Source of the DNA: Thermithiobacillus plumbiphilus
GTDB lineage: Bacteria; Pseudomonadota; Gammaproteobacteria; Acidithiobacillales; Thermithiobacillaceae
Length of the DNA: 64,000 nt
Direction: 5' to 3'
Assembly (NCBI RefSeq): GCF_038070005.1
Contig: NZ_JBBPCO010000005.1
Location: forward strand, 1-64,000
The position numbers and the translations under genes are program-made. Shown here in pieces: positions 19,109-28,925 of this stretch. The stretch's first letter is position 1, and every line of letters starts with the position of its first letter. The notes beneath the pieces are model-generated. The model did not search any database, was not told the DNA's origin, and saw nothing but the letters and a program-made list of their open reading frames with translations.

Positions 19109-19615
19109 ATGCGCCGATTCCTGATTCCGCTTATCCTGGTCACCCTGCCCACCCCCGCCGTGGCGGACACCGTCTATCGCTGGCTGGACAGCCAGGGCAG
19201 CGTGCACTATGGCGGCAAGCCGCCAGCGGGTGCGCGGCAGGTACAACGCATTCAGGGCGATGCCGGGGCAAACGTGGTCGCTCCCAAAACCAATACCGAA
19301 GGCGCGACCGCGCCGAGCAGTCCGGCACAGGCCGAGACTCCGGACCCCGAGCAGGCATCCAGGACCAAGGCGCGGGAGCAAGTGCAGCGCGAGCTGGATA
19401 CTGCCCGCCTGAGCCTGATCAATGCCCTGCAGGCCTACGAAACCGGGCGCGCCGTGCGTTACGGCAATGAACGCAACTATGTGCGTTATCTGGAGCGGGT
19501 GAGCGCGCTGGAGGCACGCGTGCGACTGGCCCAGGAGCGCGTGTTGCTGCTGGAACGCCAGATGCAAGAGCTCGAGTCCCGACCGACACCGACACCCACC
19601 AGTTCCGGGCAGTAA
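19109..19615 (+). CDS. DUF4124 domain periplasmic protein
   Basis: A 168-residue protein with a signal peptide (MRRFLIPLILVTLPTPAVA) and directly after it a DUF4124 motif (DTVYRWLDSQGSVHYGGKPP). A low-complexity Pro/Thr/Ala linker and a C-terminal coiled coil rich in Arg, Glu and Leu follow. The start ATG at 19109 has a CCGGAGGA ribosome-binding site. DUF4124 proteins near glnA-ntrB are common in gammaproteobacteria, but the role is unknown. It ends just before an NtrC site. Confidence 0.85.
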   Translation: MRRFLIPLILVTLPTPAVADTVYRWLDSQGSVHYGGKPPAGARQVQRIQGDAGANVVAPKTNTEGATAPSSPAQAETPDPEQASRTKAREQVQRELDTARLSLINALQAYETGRAVRYGNERNYVRYLERVSALEARVRLAQERVLLLERQMQELESRPTPTPTSSGQ

Positions 19616-19617
19616 CA

Positions 19618-19634
19618 CGCACCATAATGGTGCA
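19618..19634 (+). promoter_or_regulatory. NtrC site upstream of ntrB
   Basis: CGCACCATAATGGTGCA differs from TGCACCA-N3-TGGTGCA only in the first base. It lies about 90 bases before the ntrB ATG and three bases after the preceding stop. In E. coli an NtrC site near the glnL promoter limits ntrBC expression; the same autoregulation is likely here. Confidence 0.82.
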
Positions 19635-19720
19635 TGGCCCGTCCGGAATGCGGGATTTCTGGTCATTACGCAGGGCGCACGGACGCCTTTTCCGGGCATG
19701 GATATTGCTAATCTCAGGCT

Positions 19721-20827
19721 ATGACCATCCCGACTCCAAATGAAAGCCAGCCGGATTTCCCGGTGGAAGCCGTCCTGGAAGCCCTGAGCACCGCCATCCT
19801 CGTCGTCGACGAGCGAATGCGGATCTGTTATCTCAATCTGGCTGCCGAGGACCTGCTCAAGACCAGCCTGCGCCATAGCCATGGGCAAAGACTCTCATCC
19901 CTGATCGAGGTATCCCCGGTGCTCAGGGGACAGTTCCAGGAAGTGCTGCATTCGCAGGCGCCGGTCACCCATCGCGGCCAGTCCCTGCGCGTTTCCCATT
20001 GGGGCGAGATCCTGGTCGATCTCTATGTCTCGCCACTGTCGCTTGCCCTGCCGACGGCCTCCACAGGCGCGCGCGTCCTGATCGAGCTGGTGCGCCAGGA
20101 TTGGCACCTGCGGGTCTCGCAGGAAGAGATGCTGTTGACCCAGCATGTGGCCACCCAGGAAGTGGTCCGGGGGCTGGCACACGAGATCAAGAACCCGCTG
20201 GGCGGTCTGCGGGGCGCGGCGCAATTGCTGGAGCGCCACCTGGAAGACGCCAACCTCAAGGAGTACACCCATATCATCATCAAGGAGGCAGACCGCCTCA
20301 GCCGGCTGCTGACGCGCCTGCAGGGTGCCCAGGACCGGCCGCGACTGGCGCCCTGCAATATTCATCACGTGCTCGAATACGTGCGCCGGCTGGTGCAGCC
20401 GGAGTTGCCGACCGGCATCGATCTGCGCTTCGATTATGACCCGAGCATCCCCGAGTTTCCGGCAGATGCCGAACAGCTCATTCAGGTATTCCTGAACCTG
20501 GTGCGCAACGCGGTGCAGGCCCTGGGACAGGAAGGCCGCATTTTCCTGCGCACCCGCGTGGTACGGCAGTTCACCATCGGCGCACGCCGCCACCGGCTGG
20601 CGGTCTGCGCCGAAGTCGAGGACAACGGGCCCGGCATTCCGATTGAAATGCAGTCGCGCATCTTCCTGCCACTGGTCACCGGCCGCCCCGACGGCATGGG
20701 CCTGGGGCTATCCATCGTGCAATCACTGGTGGCGGGCCACAAGGGCACGGTGGAACTGAAATCCGAACCGGGCCTGACGCGCTTCAGTGTCATCCTGCCC
20801 ATGCAAACCGAGGAGCCGAGCGCATGA
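19721..20827 (+). CDS. glnL: Nitrogen regulation sensor kinase NtrB (GlnL)
   Basis: A 368-residue cytoplasmic histidine kinase. It has an N-terminal PAS domain (LEALSTAILVVDERMRICYLN), the H-box GLAHEIKNPLGG with phosphorylated His154, N-box NLVRNAVQA, the G1 segment VEDNGPGIP and the G2 segment GMGLGLSIV. The H-box and surrounding RGAAQLL match NtrB exactly. Together with PII it phosphorylates or dephosphorylates NtrC according to nitrogen status. No membrane segment is present. It overlaps ntrC by four bases. Confidence 0.96.
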   Translation: MTIPTPNESQPDFPVEAVLEALSTAILVVDERMRICYLNLAAEDLLKTSLRHSHGQRLSSLIEVSPVLRGQFQEVLHSQAPVTHRGQSLRVSHWGEILVDLYVSPLSLALPTASTGARVLIELVRQDWHLRVSQEEMLLTQHVATQEVVRGLAHEIKNPLGGLRGAAQLLERHLEDANLKEYTHIIIKEADRLSRLLTRLQGAQDRPRLAPCNIHHVLEYVRRLVQPELPTGIDLRFDYDPSIPEFPADAEQLIQVFLNLVRNAVQALGQEGRIFLRTRVVRQFTIGARRHRLAVCAEVEDNGPGIPIEMQSRIFLPLVTGRPDGMGLGLSIVQSLVAGHKGTVELKSEPGLTRFSVILPMQTEEPSA

Positions 20828-22290
20828 AGCCCGTCTGGGTCATAGATGATGATCATTCCATTCGATGGGTACTGGAAAAGGCCCTGGAAGGCGCGGGCAT
20901 CCCGGTGGAAAGCTTCGCCAGTGCCGCTGGCATCATCGAGCGCCTCCACCGCGAACAGCCGTCCGCCATCATCAGCGACGTGCGCATGCCGGGCATGAAC
21001 GGGCTCGATCTGCTGCAACGCATCCAGAAACAGTGGCCGCATCTGCCCGTCATCATCACCACCGCGCATTCGGATCTCGACAGCGCGGTGGCGGCCTTTC
21101 AGGGCGGGGCCTTCGAATACCTGCCCAAGCCCTTCGACGTGGATGAGGCCATCAGTCTGGCCCGGCGGGCCATGGAACATCAGTCTCCCGCCCAGGAAGA
21201 GCCCTCCGAGAGCTTCGCGCCCCGCGAGATCCTGGGGGAAGCGCCGGCCATGCAGGAGGTCTTTCGGGCCATCGGCAGGCTGTCGCGCTCACATATCAAC
21301 GTGCTCATCAACGGCGAGTCGGGTACCGGCAAGGAACTCGTCGCCCATGCCCTGCACCGCCACAGCCCACGGGCCAATGCCCCCTTCATCGCCATCAACA
21401 CCGCCGCCATACCGGCGGAATTGCTGGAATCCGAACTGTTCGGCCACGAACGTGGCGCCTTCACCGGTGCCGTGAGTCAGCGCCATGGCCGCTTCGAGCA
21501 GGCCAATGGCGGCACGCTCTTTCTCGACGAGATCGGCGACATGCCGGCCGGCCTGCAGACGCGTCTGCTGCGGGTGCTGGCCGATGGCGAGTTCTATCGG
21601 GTCGGTGGTCACACCCCCATCCGCGTGAATGTGCGGGTGATTGCCGCCACCCATCAGCATCTCGAGCGGCTGGTGCAGGAAGGCCGTTTCCGCGAAGACC
21701 TCTTTCACCGTCTGAACGTCATCCGCATTCAGCTGCCCGCGTTGCGCGAGCGACGCGAGGACGTGCCACAGCTCGCCCGGCATTTTCTCGCCAAAAGCGC
21801 CCAGGAGCTCGGAGTGGAGCGCAAGCGCCTGAGTGCCGCGGCCGAGGAGGCGCTGACAGGCTTTGGCTGGCCGGGCAACGTGCGCCAACTGGAGAACGTT
21901 TGTCGCTGGCTGACGGTCATGGCACCGGCCCAGGTGGTGCAGGTACATGACCTGCCACCCGAGATTCACGGCGCCGACAAGGCTGGGGAGCCCGCGATAG
22001 CCATCCAGACCCACCGGGAATGGGACCTGGTGCTGGCGGACTGGGCGCGGATGCGGCTGCGCCAAGGCCAGGAAAACCTGCTGGAAGAGGCCGGTCCGCG
22101 CTTCGAACGCACCCTGCTGGAAGTGGCGCTCGCATATACCCAGGGGCACAAGCAGGAAGCCGCGCGCAAGCTCGGCTGGGGGCGCAACACCCTGACCCGC
22201 AAGCTGCGGGAACTGGGCATGGATCATGGCGAGGAGGACGAGCACTGGCAGGATCAGGAACAGGCCGAAGAGGCAACGCGGCGTCCTTAA
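20824..22290 (+). CDS. glnG: Nitrogen regulator NtrC (GlnG)
   Basis: A 488-residue sigma-54 activator with receiver domain (phosphorylation site Asp52), AAA+ domain with Walker A GESGTGKE, a canonical GAFTGA loop, Walker [12 protein letters not shown] and [12 protein letters not shown], and a C-terminal Fis-type helix-turn-helix ([23 protein letters not shown]). It activates glnA through the two upstream enhancers and probably controls its own operon. The extra C-terminal charged tail ([14 protein letters not shown]) is longer than in E. coli. Confidence 0.97.
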   Translation: MKPVWVIDDDHSIRWVLEKALEGAGIPVESFASAAGIIERLHREQPSAIISDVRMPGMNGLDLLQRIQKQWPHLPVIITTAHSDLDSAVAAFQGGAFEYLPKPFDVDEAISLARRAMEHQSPAQEEPSESFAPREILGEAPAMQEVFRAIGRLSRSHINVLINGESGTGKELVAHALHRHSPRANAPFIAINTAAIPAELLESELFGHERGAFTGAVSQRHGRFEQANGGTLFLDEIGDMPAGLQTRLLRVLADGEFYRVGGHTPIRVNVRVIAATHQHLERLVQEGRFREDLFHRLNVIRIQLPALRERREDVPQLARHFLAKSAQELGVERKRLSAAAEEALTGFGWPGNVRQLENVCRWLTVMAPAQVVQVHDLPPEIHGADKAGEPAIAIQTHREWDLVLADWARMRLRQGQENLLEEAGPRFERTLLEVALAYTQGHKQEAARKLGWGRNTLTRKLRELGMDHGEEDEHWQDQEQAEEATRRP

Positions 22291-22379
22291 GTCCGATACG
22301 GATCACGAACTTGCAGCCACCCAGGAGGGTCTTAACGCTTGTAGGCGCGTTTTTGGCGCCGCAAACCAAGAGGTGAACC

Positions 22380-22550
22380 ATGAATCGTGATCAGATCAAG
22401 GGACGCGGCAAGGAAGCCATGGGCAAGGTCCAGAAGGAAGCCGGTCGCCTGAGCGGCGATACCAGCACCGAGGTGAAGGGTACCGCCAAGGAAGTGGCCG
22501 GCAAGACCCAGAAAACCTTCGGGGACACCAAGGCCAAGACCGAGCATTGA
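22380..22550 (+). CDS. CsbD family stress protein
   Basis: A 56-residue, very hydrophilic CsbD-like protein. It starts MNRDQIKGRGKEAMGKVQKE and carries the second repeat-like helix EVKGTAKEVAGKTQKT. The ATG is preceded by AAGAGGTG. It has no cysteine and almost no hydrophobic core, as usual for these general-stress proteins. It has its own strong terminator. Function in the family is unknown beyond stress induction. Confidence 0.9.
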   Translation: MNRDQIKGRGKEAMGKVQKEAGRLSGDTSTEVKGTAKEVAGKTQKTFGDTKAKTEH

Positions 22551-22562
22551 GGTCTACGCGTA

Positions 22563-22600
22563 CCCCCGCATCGTCCTCGAAGTGGCGATGCGGGGGTTTT
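22563..22600 (+). terminator. Rho-independent terminator after csbD
   Basis: Eleven-base stem CCCCCGCATCG / CGATGCGGGGG (22563-22573 and 22586-22596) with a 12-base loop, then TTTT. Confidence 0.88.
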
Positions 22601-22633
22601 CAGCGAGATGAGCCCAAAACAGAGGGAACACCA

Positions 22634-22966
22634 ATGAACCGTTATCATGACCGTGAACGAGACCTGGCTGTGCAGGCCTTCCTGGGTCAGGAACGCCAGC
22701 TCCCGGAAGATCCGCTAGAAGAACGGATCGTCGTCTGGAAGACCTTTCGCGACCCGCAGGAAGCCCGGGATTATGCCGAGAACATCCTGCTCGATACCGA
22801 CCAGGAACTGGTGGGCGGCTATTGCGCCGACAGCCTTGGGCGGGTTTACTGGGTGGGAGTACAGGTCCCGGACGTGCGGGCCTGGGGACACAGCATGGCC
22901 ATCCACCTCAGGGATCCTTACGATGCCCAGGACCCGGATAGCAAGGGGCACGGCATCAGTGCCTGA
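22634..22966 (+). CDS. Hypothetical protein, 110 aa
   Basis: A 110-residue acidic soluble protein that I do not recognise. The ATG at 22634 follows an AGAGGGA site. The middle part (VVWKTFRDPQEARDYAENIL) looks helical, and the rest contains GGYCADSLGRVYWVGVQVP, a possible beta hairpin. It stands between the csbD terminator and the convergent ubiB gene, which directly abuts it. It may be a stress-related gene expressed with csbD by read-through, but this is a guess. Confidence 0.65.
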   Translation: MNRYHDRERDLAVQAFLGQERQLPEDPLEERIVVWKTFRDPQEARDYAENILLDTDQELVGGYCADSLGRVYWVGVQVPDVRAWGHSMAIHLRDPYDAQDPDSKGHGISA

Positions 22967-24697
22967 TCATTCCTCCGGCACCATCCGCGAGGGCCAGACC
23001 CGAAACAGGGTATAGGCACCAAACAGCCCCAGAATCCAGGAAGGCCAGGGCAGCCCGCCAAAGCGGGCGAATTCCTGCGGTCCGAGTTGCGCGGCCACGA
23101 AAGCCGCGATGATCAAGCCTACGCCCACGACTCCCATGAATACCCGATGCAGGCCGACCCGGATCTCCAGTCGCAAGGCATCTGGCTGATCCGACTTGAG
23201 CCTGATCTGAAGCTGTCCATGTACGGCCTGATCCAGGGCGGCATGCAGCAAATTGGGGATATGCGGCAGGTTCAGGCCCCATTTGGGGGCTGCATCGCGA
23301 AATTCCTGCAACCAGGCCAGCGGCCCGCGCTGCTGGTTCATCCAGGTGGACAGCAGCGGCGCGCCAATCTCCCAGATGTTCAGATGAGGATTGAAGTTGC
23401 GGGCGATACCCTCGACATTGACCAGGGTCTTTTGCAGCAGCAACAACTGCGGCTGGGTCTGCATGTTGAACTGGCGCGTGGTCTGAAACAGGCGCAGCAG
23501 CAGGTTGCCCACGGAAATCTCGTTCAAGGGGCGCTCGAAGATCGGCTCGGCGATGGCCCGCAAGGCCGTTTCGAAATCCTGCACGTTGGTGTCCGGCGGC
23601 ACCCAGCCGGCCTCGATGTGGGCCTGCGCCAGCCGATAGTAATCCCGCTGAAAGAAGGCTGACATGTTTTCCGCCAGATAGTGCTGGCTCGCCTTGTCCA
23701 GCGTCCCCATGATGCCGAAGTCCACGGCAATGAAACGACCATTAATCGGATCGATGAAGATGTTGCCCGGATGCATGTCGGCATGGAAAAAGGCATCGGA
23801 AAACACCTGACGGAAGAATATCTCGGCAGCCCGGCGCGAAAGCTGGTCGAAATCGATGCCGGCTTCTGCCAGTTCCTCATAATGGCTGACCGGAATACCG
23901 TGGATGCGCTCCATCACCAGCACCGACTGGCTGCAGTACTCCCAGTAAATCTGCGGCACATAGAGCAGCTCGGGAAACTCGGCGAAGTTGCGCCGCAGCT
24001 GGCTGGCATTGGCCGCCTCGCGCAGGAGATCCAGCTCGCCAAGCAGCGTCTTGGCATATTCCTTTACCACCGCACGGGTGCGCAGCCGCCGACCTTCGGC
24101 GGTGTAACGCTCCAACAGATCGGCCAGGAAGGCGAGAATCGAGAGGTCCTGCTCGATCACGGTTTCGATGCCGGGCCGGCGGATCTTGACTGCCACCTCG
24201 CGACCGTCGCGCAGATGGGCAAAGTGCACCTGGGCGATGGAGGCCGCTGCCGCGGGCTCGCTCTGAAAATCACTGAACACCTCTTCCAGCGGATGCTGCA
24301 GCGATTGCGACAGGATGACCAGCGCGGTTTCGCTCGAAAAGGGCGGCACGTTGTCCTGCAGCAGTGCCAGCTCGCGGGTGATCTCGTCGGGCAGGAGATC
24401 GCGACGGGTGGAGAGCACCTGGCCCAGCTTGACGAAGGTCGGCCCCAGTTCGATCAGGGCCAGGCGCAGGCGCTGCCCGATGCTGCCTTCCGTGCGTCGC
24501 TCCACCCAGTAGATGGGATTGAGCGCCAGCACGAAACGATAGGGTCGCAGCACCGGCACCGAAAAGATCCATTCATCCAGGCCGTGCTTGACCAGCACCC
24601 GGACGATGCGCAACAGGCGCATGGCACGCTGGAAGGTGCTGCGCAGATCCGTGCGAACCGTTCCGGGGGTATTGGGGGACAGCAGATTACGCAACAT
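22967..24697 (-). CDS. ubiB: UbiB/ABC1 atypical kinase (ubiquinone biosynthesis)
   Basis: A 576-residue member of the UbiB (ABC1/ADCK) family. The signature KLGQVLSTRRDLLP near residue 95 replaces the usual kinase glycine loop. The invariant VAVKIRRPG Lys, HADMHPGNIF catalytic loop and VDFGIMG follow, and two transmembrane helices close the protein (GVVGVGLIIAAFVAAQ and the SWILGLFGAYTLF segment). It is an ATPase that helps release or handle ubiquinone precursors at the inner membrane. The start at 24697 gives an MLRNLL beginning; an upstream in-frame ATG lacks support. Other ubi genes are not adjacent. Confidence 0.93.
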   Translation of the reverse strand: MLRNLLSPNTPGTVRTDLRSTFQRAMRLLRIVRVLVKHGLDEWIFSVPVLRPYRFVLALNPIYWVERRTEGSIGQRLRLALIELGPTFVKLGQVLSTRRDLLPDEITRELALLQDNVPPFSSETALVILSQSLQHPLEEVFSDFQSEPAAAASIAQVHFAHLRDGREVAVKIRRPGIETVIEQDLSILAFLADLLERYTAEGRRLRTRAVVKEYAKTLLGELDLLREAANASQLRRNFAEFPELLYVPQIYWEYCSQSVLVMERIHGIPVSHYEELAEAGIDFDQLSRRAAEIFFRQVFSDAFFHADMHPGNIFIDPINGRFIAVDFGIMGTLDKASQHYLAENMSAFFQRDYYRLAQAHIEAGWVPPDTNVQDFETALRAIAEPIFERPLNEISVGNLLLRLFQTTRQFNMQTQPQLLLLQKTLVNVEGIARNFNPHLNIWEIGAPLLSTWMNQQRGPLAWLQEFRDAAPKWGLNLPHIPNLLHAALDQAVHGQLQIRLKSDQPDALRLEIRVGLHRVFMGVVGVGLIIAAFVAAQLGPQEFARFGGLPWPSWILGLFGAYTLFRVWPSRMVPEE

Positions 24698-24861
24698 GCA
24701 TGAACCACTCTCGCGTGGCGTGGCAGGGCAGATCCACAAATGCGCCAAGCTTAACATGACCCGCGCCGACTGACACCGCCCAATGGCCTGCCAGCCAGCG
24801 CCGGATTTTGGTCTGGGGAGTTGATCCTTTATGATGTCTGGTTTCCAAGCCCGATGCCGCC

Positions 24862-25824
24862 ATGCCCCTGGAATTACGACACCTGCGCACCCTGATCGCC
24901 CTGGCCGAGACCGGCAGCCTCTCGGCGGCGGCCGAGCGCGTCCATCTCACCCAGTCGGCGCTCTCGCATCAGATCAAGTCCATCGAGGACGAGTACGGCC
25001 TGCGCCTGTTCCAGCGCAAGAGCAGCCCCTTGCGCCTTTCGGCGGCCGGCCAGCGGCTGCTGGATCTGGCCAGGGAGGTGCTGCCCCTGGTGCGCAGCGC
25101 CGAGCGCGACCTGGCCCGGCTCAACCAGGGTCAGGCGGGGCGCCTGCGCATTGCGGTCGAGTGCCATACCTGCTTTGACTGGCTGATGCCGGCCATGGAT
25201 GCCTTTCGTGAGAACTGGCCGGAGGTGGAACTGGATCTGGTGTCAGGCTTTCACAGTGATCCCCTGCCCCGCCTGCTGGATGACAGCGCGGACCTGGCCA
25301 TCAGCTCCGAAGCCGCACAAATCCCAGGTCTCTGCTTTCACCCGCTGTTTCGTTACGAAGTACTGGGGCTCATGGCGCGGGGGCACCGGCTGGCTGAAAA
25401 GCCCTGGCTGGAAGCCACCGATTTTCGCGACGAGACCCTGATCAGCTACCCCGTGCCCGATGAGCGGCTCGATCTGTTCCGGGGATTGCTGCATCCGGCC
25501 GGCGTGCTGCCGGCGGGCCGGCGCACGACGGAACTGACTGTCGCCATCCTGCAACTGGTCGCCTCCCGGCGTGGGCTGGCCGCGCTGCCCGCCTGGGCGG
25601 TGGCGGGCTACGTGGAGAAGGGTTATGTGCAGGCCCGCCGGCTCGGGCCCCAGGGACTCTGGAGCCAGTTATATGCCGCGAGCCATGAGGAACAGGCGGA
25701 TCTCGCCTATGTGCAGGACTTCGTGGAGACCGTGCGCGCGCAGAGCTTCGCGCAACTGTCCGGCATCCGCCCACTGGGAGAAATGGTCTGCTCCGGGGAT
25801 CTGACCGAGGCGAAGCTGTCCTAA
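24862..25824 (+). CDS. metR: LysR-type regulator MetR
   Basis: A 320-residue LysR-type regulator. The N-terminal helix-turn-helix (LRHLRTLIALAETGSLSAAAERVHLTQSALSHQI) and the effector domain beginning RLRIAVECHTCFDWLMPAMDAFRENWPEVELD match MetR closely, as does LWSQLYAA near the C terminus. MetR activates methionine genes such as metE in response to homocysteine. It is transcribed away from ubiB; no met gene is adjacent, so its target lies elsewhere. No clear MetR operator (TGAA-N5-TTCA) was seen in the short upstream space. Confidence 0.9.
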   Translation: MPLELRHLRTLIALAETGSLSAAAERVHLTQSALSHQIKSIEDEYGLRLFQRKSSPLRLSAAGQRLLDLAREVLPLVRSAERDLARLNQGQAGRLRIAVECHTCFDWLMPAMDAFRENWPEVELDLVSGFHSDPLPRLLDDSADLAISSEAAQIPGLCFHPLFRYEVLGLMARGHRLAEKPWLEATDFRDETLISYPVPDERLDLFRGLLHPAGVLPAGRRTTELTVAILQLVASRRGLAALPAWAVAGYVEKGYVQARRLGPQGLWSQLYAASHEEQADLAYVQDFVETVRAQSFAQLSGIRPLGEMVCSGDLTEAKLS

Positions 25825-26327
25825 AAGCGGATGTAGGCGTAGCCGCGCTGCTGCAGATCGATCAGTCGGGTATAGGCATCGTGGACGATCTTGACCCCCG
25901 GCAACACGTCCTTTTCCGTCCAGCCCATGCTCTTCATGGTCACGCCGCAGAGCTCGACACTCACCCCATGGGCCAGCAGCTCATTGATCACCTTGTCGTT
26001 GGGATTGTAGGCAAATTCGTCCTTTTTATGACGCTGATAGGCGGCGTCATTGAGCACCCAGTAGGCCGCCGGCCCGTGCAGCACCACGCTGATGTGCAGA
26101 TTCCGGGGGGCCACGCCCTGGTCCTTGTAGGCCTCCAGCAGCCCGCGTACGTAATAGAGCGCCTTGCCGATGCCGGCGTCCCAGACGTCATCCTTGACGT
26201 CATAGGCCACCCGGATGTTCTCGTGCTGCTCGACATTGATGACTGGCCGAGCCGCATCCGCGGTTGGCGCGGCGAGGGTTGGTGCTGAAAGGGCGAATAG
26301 CAGGGCAAGCATGAATGACCGGATCAT
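25821..26327 (-). CDS. Periplasmic DsrE-like family protein
   Basis: A 168-residue protein with a signal peptide (MIRSFMLALLFALSAPTLA). The mature part follows the DsrE/DsrF-like fold: VAYDVKDD, LYYVRGLLEAYKDQG, ISVVLHGPAAYWVLND, and the VSVELCGVTMKSMGWTEKDVLPGVKIV segment with the Cys position typical of sulfur-handling DsrE proteins. The ATG at 26327 has an AGGAGGTG site four bases upstream. It converges on metR, overlapping its end by four bases. Sulfur-related function is inferred from the fold only. Confidence 0.85.
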   Translation of the reverse strand: MIRSFMLALLFALSAPTLAAPTADAARPVINVEQHENIRVAYDVKDDVWDAGIGKALYYVRGLLEAYKDQGVAPRNLHISVVLHGPAAYWVLNDAAYQRHKKDEFAYNPNDKVINELLAHGVSVELCGVTMKSMGWTEKDVLPGVKIVHDAYTRLIDLQQRGYAYIRF

Positions 26328-26486
26328 GGGACACCTCCTGATTCCAGTATAGCCGAGGCGCCGGTCCGCAGGAGTTCGTGAACATCCCCGGCGTTCCCGA
26401 CGGGGCAAGGCTGCACTGACATTTCCGCTTGCACGCATCCATGATACGCTACCGCTACAATTCATATAACGGCATATTCATTGATA

Positions 26487-27698
26487 ATGAATATCGAACG
26501 AATCCTTACTCCGCTCTGTACCAAGCAGCCTGCCTTGGCCATCTCGTTCCTGCTCTGCGCCGGCCTCGGCCATGACGCGCTGGCCGCCAACTGGATCGCC
26601 ATTCAGGGCATGGAGCCGGCAAATGCCGCCCCGCTACGGCTCTTTGGCTTCACCCAGGGCACCTATGAACAGCTTGTCAACACCGGGGATGGGCAGTCGT
26701 CGGAGTCGAGCTTCAATATCCGAAGGGCCCGGCTGGGCGCGCGCGGGGCGATCGCCGACGGCCGGGTCAATTACCTGTTCCTCACTGAATTCGGCAACAA
26801 TGCCATCACCCGCCAGGACAGTGCCGTGCTGGTGGATGCCTCTGTCACCTTCAATCTACTGCCCGGCCTGCGCCTGCGCGCCGGCCAGTTCAAGCAGCCG
26901 ACCATGGATGAAGCGCTGGAGGGCAATCCTTTCGCTTCGGATTTCATCAATTTCAGCCTGATCGCCGCACAGCTCGCGCAGGAAAACAAGATCATCTTTG
27001 ATCCCAACACCGGCGTGAATCGCTTCGACGGCGGCGTCAACGCCTTTCGCGATGTCGGCGTGCAGGCCTTCGACGTGTTCCGCCAGGACGCCATGGAATA
27101 TACCTACGCGCTGATGCTCAGCAACGGTCGTTTCGGCGGTACGGACGACAATGACGACAAGGATCTGACCGGGCGCCTGCAGGCCAGCTATGTCTTCAAG
27201 GGCGCGCTGAACTCCGCCCTGCGCGAGGAACTGAGCGCCTTCGTCTGGCACAGCGAGGGCCGGCGCGACTATAACGCGCAAGATTACCGACGCATGCGCC
27301 AGGGCCTGGGCGTCCACTACAATCGGGCGCCATGGCGCTTTCGCGCCGAATACGTACGCGCCGAGGGCATGATCGAGACAGGCCTGACCCCGCAGATCGA
27401 AGGCGGCACTCCCACGCTGGCACCCACGGGCGAGGCCGAAGGCTGGTATGCCATGGGGTCCTACTCTCTCACCCGGAACTGGGAATTGAATCTGCGTTAC
27501 GACACCCTGGACCGGCTCACCAACCAGGGGGCCAGCGAGCGCGATTTCTCGACTTGGACGCTGGGAGGCCAGTACATCTTCAGCCCGCAGGCACGCGTCA
27601 TGCTCAACTATGAAATCCGCGACGTCAGCGCGCCTCAAGGCGGCAATGCACCAGCGTTGCCGGAACGCGTCAGCGCCCAGGCCGTCCTGACCTTCTGA
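26487..27698 (+). CDS. OprO/OprP-type outer-membrane porin
   Basis: A 403-residue porin. A signal peptide ends near GHDALA, followed by a barrel with many alternating strands and a C-terminal phenylalanine (SAQAVLTF). The segments FNIRRARLGARGAIADGRVNYLFLTEFG and LRLRAGQFKQPTMDEAL are typical of the phosphate-selective porin O/P family. Substrate is not known. A TTG two codons earlier is possible, but ATG at 26487 is the simpler choice. It is monocistronic, convergent with the L,D-transpeptidase gene. Confidence 0.85.
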   Translation: MNIERILTPLCTKQPALAISFLLCAGLGHDALAANWIAIQGMEPANAAPLRLFGFTQGTYEQLVNTGDGQSSESSFNIRRARLGARGAIADGRVNYLFLTEFGNNAITRQDSAVLVDASVTFNLLPGLRLRAGQFKQPTMDEALEGNPFASDFINFSLIAAQLAQENKIIFDPNTGVNRFDGGVNAFRDVGVQAFDVFRQDAMEYTYALMLSNGRFGGTDDNDDKDLTGRLQASYVFKGALNSALREELSAFVWHSEGRRDYNAQDYRRMRQGLGVHYNRAPWRFRAEYVRAEGMIETGLTPQIEGGTPTLAPTGEAEGWYAMGSYSLTRNWELNLRYDTLDRLTNQGASERDFSTWTLGGQYIFSPQARVMLNYEIRDVSAPQGGNAPALPERVSAQAVLTF

Positions 27699-27776
27699 AG
27701 CTTGGACAGGGAGGCTCAGCAAAATGAACCTTCCTCCCTTCTCGCCTCAGTGCCGGACGGCCCCTTCGCAAGCCAA

Positions 27777-28829
27777 TCAACGGCCCTGTTGAAAGACGAC
27801 AGGGGTTCCTGGTGCCACATGCCGGGCCAGCTCCCAGGCATCCCAGTTGGTCAGGCGCACGCAGCCATGCGAGCTGGTATAGCCAATGCTTTGCGGCTCG
27901 GAAGTGCCATGGATGCCATAGTGCGGCTTGCTCAGCGCAATCCACACCAGCCCGACCGGAGAGTTCGGCCCAGGAGGCAACATGGCCTCCGGATTGGAAT
28001 CCGGGACATCGTGAAAGAGCCTGGGCTGGTAGTGGAATTTCGGCTTGAAGGCAATGCGCTCGGCCCGCCAGGTGCCCAGCGGCAGGGGATCGTATTCCGA
28101 CCCCAGGGTGGACGGATAATGAAACAGGATCTGGCCCTGGGCATCCAGGCCCTGGGTATAAAACCCCGTGGCCGAGACGACGATGCGCCGGACATCGTGG
28201 GGGGCCTTGTCGCCTTCCCAATCGACGGCCGGCGCGAAAATCCGCGTGCCGGGCCGGATATCCTGGAAATCGACCTGCGGATTGAGCTGGCGCAACACGG
28301 CAGACGTGCTGTGAAAACGCTCGCTCAAGGCCTCGAGCGCCGACTCATAGCCCAACCAGGAGAGATTGGCACGTTCATAGATGCCAGCAGGCAAAGGCTT
28401 GAAACGCGCTGCCGCATCCTCGGGCGCGGTGACATAGGGCTGCACCAGGGCACCAACAGGGGCCGCTGCTGCCCTAGCCAGCTGCTCAAGCGTTGGACGA
28501 TCCAGTTTTCCGGTGGCCGGGAGATCGCGGGATTTCTGGAACCAGAAAAGGGCCTTTGTGGTGTTCTTGCCCCAATGGCCATCCAGCACGCCGGGCGAGA
28601 AGCGGGCGCGATCGAGCAGGATCTGAGCAGCCAGGACCGAAGGGCCACTGCTTGCCTGCAGGGGCAACTGGATATGCTGAAACTGCACACGCTCCGGATG
28701 GATCTGGCCGAAATTCTCGACCGGCTGGATGACGGGAATCTGGCCAGGTGACGGCATCGGCTGGGGAACCGCCGCCTGCGCAGGCAAGGCAAGGAGAATG
28801 GCAAAGACGAAATACAGCATGCTGCGCAT
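27777..28829 (-). CDS. L,D-transpeptidase with peptidoglycan-binding domain
   Basis: A 350-residue exported protein. A signal peptide (MRSMLYFVFAILLALPAQA) is followed by a PG_binding_1 domain (ILLDRARFSPGVLDGHWGKNTTKALFWFQ), a LysM-like stretch near residue 165, and a YkuD catalytic domain with HGTSEPQ and SSHGCVRLTNWDAWEL. The Cys in SHGCVR is the nucleophile. It forms 3-3 crosslinks in peptidoglycan or anchors proteins. The start at 28829 has GGGAGAG upstream. Confidence 0.94.
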   Translation of the reverse strand: MRSMLYFVFAILLALPAQAAVPQPMPSPGQIPVIQPVENFGQIHPERVQFQHIQLPLQASSGPSVLAAQILLDRARFSPGVLDGHWGKNTTKALFWFQKSRDLPATGKLDRPTLEQLARAAAAPVGALVQPYVTAPEDAAARFKPLPAGIYERANLSWLGYESALEALSERFHSTSAVLRQLNPQVDFQDIRPGTRIFAPAVDWEGDKAPHDVRRIVVSATGFYTQGLDAQGQILFHYPSTLGSEYDPLPLGTWRAERIAFKPKFHYQPRLFHDVPDSNPEAMLPPGPNSPVGLVWIALSKPHYGIHGTSEPQSIGYTSSHGCVRLTNWDAWELARHVAPGTPVVFQQGR

Positions 28830-28925
28830 ACTCTCTCCCGTTTGGGGGCTTTGAGGATTGAGACCACAGGGAGGCTGGCAAGTTGGCCAGGATCCAGCCA
28901 ATTAAGACGTCCCACCCCGCCGGGT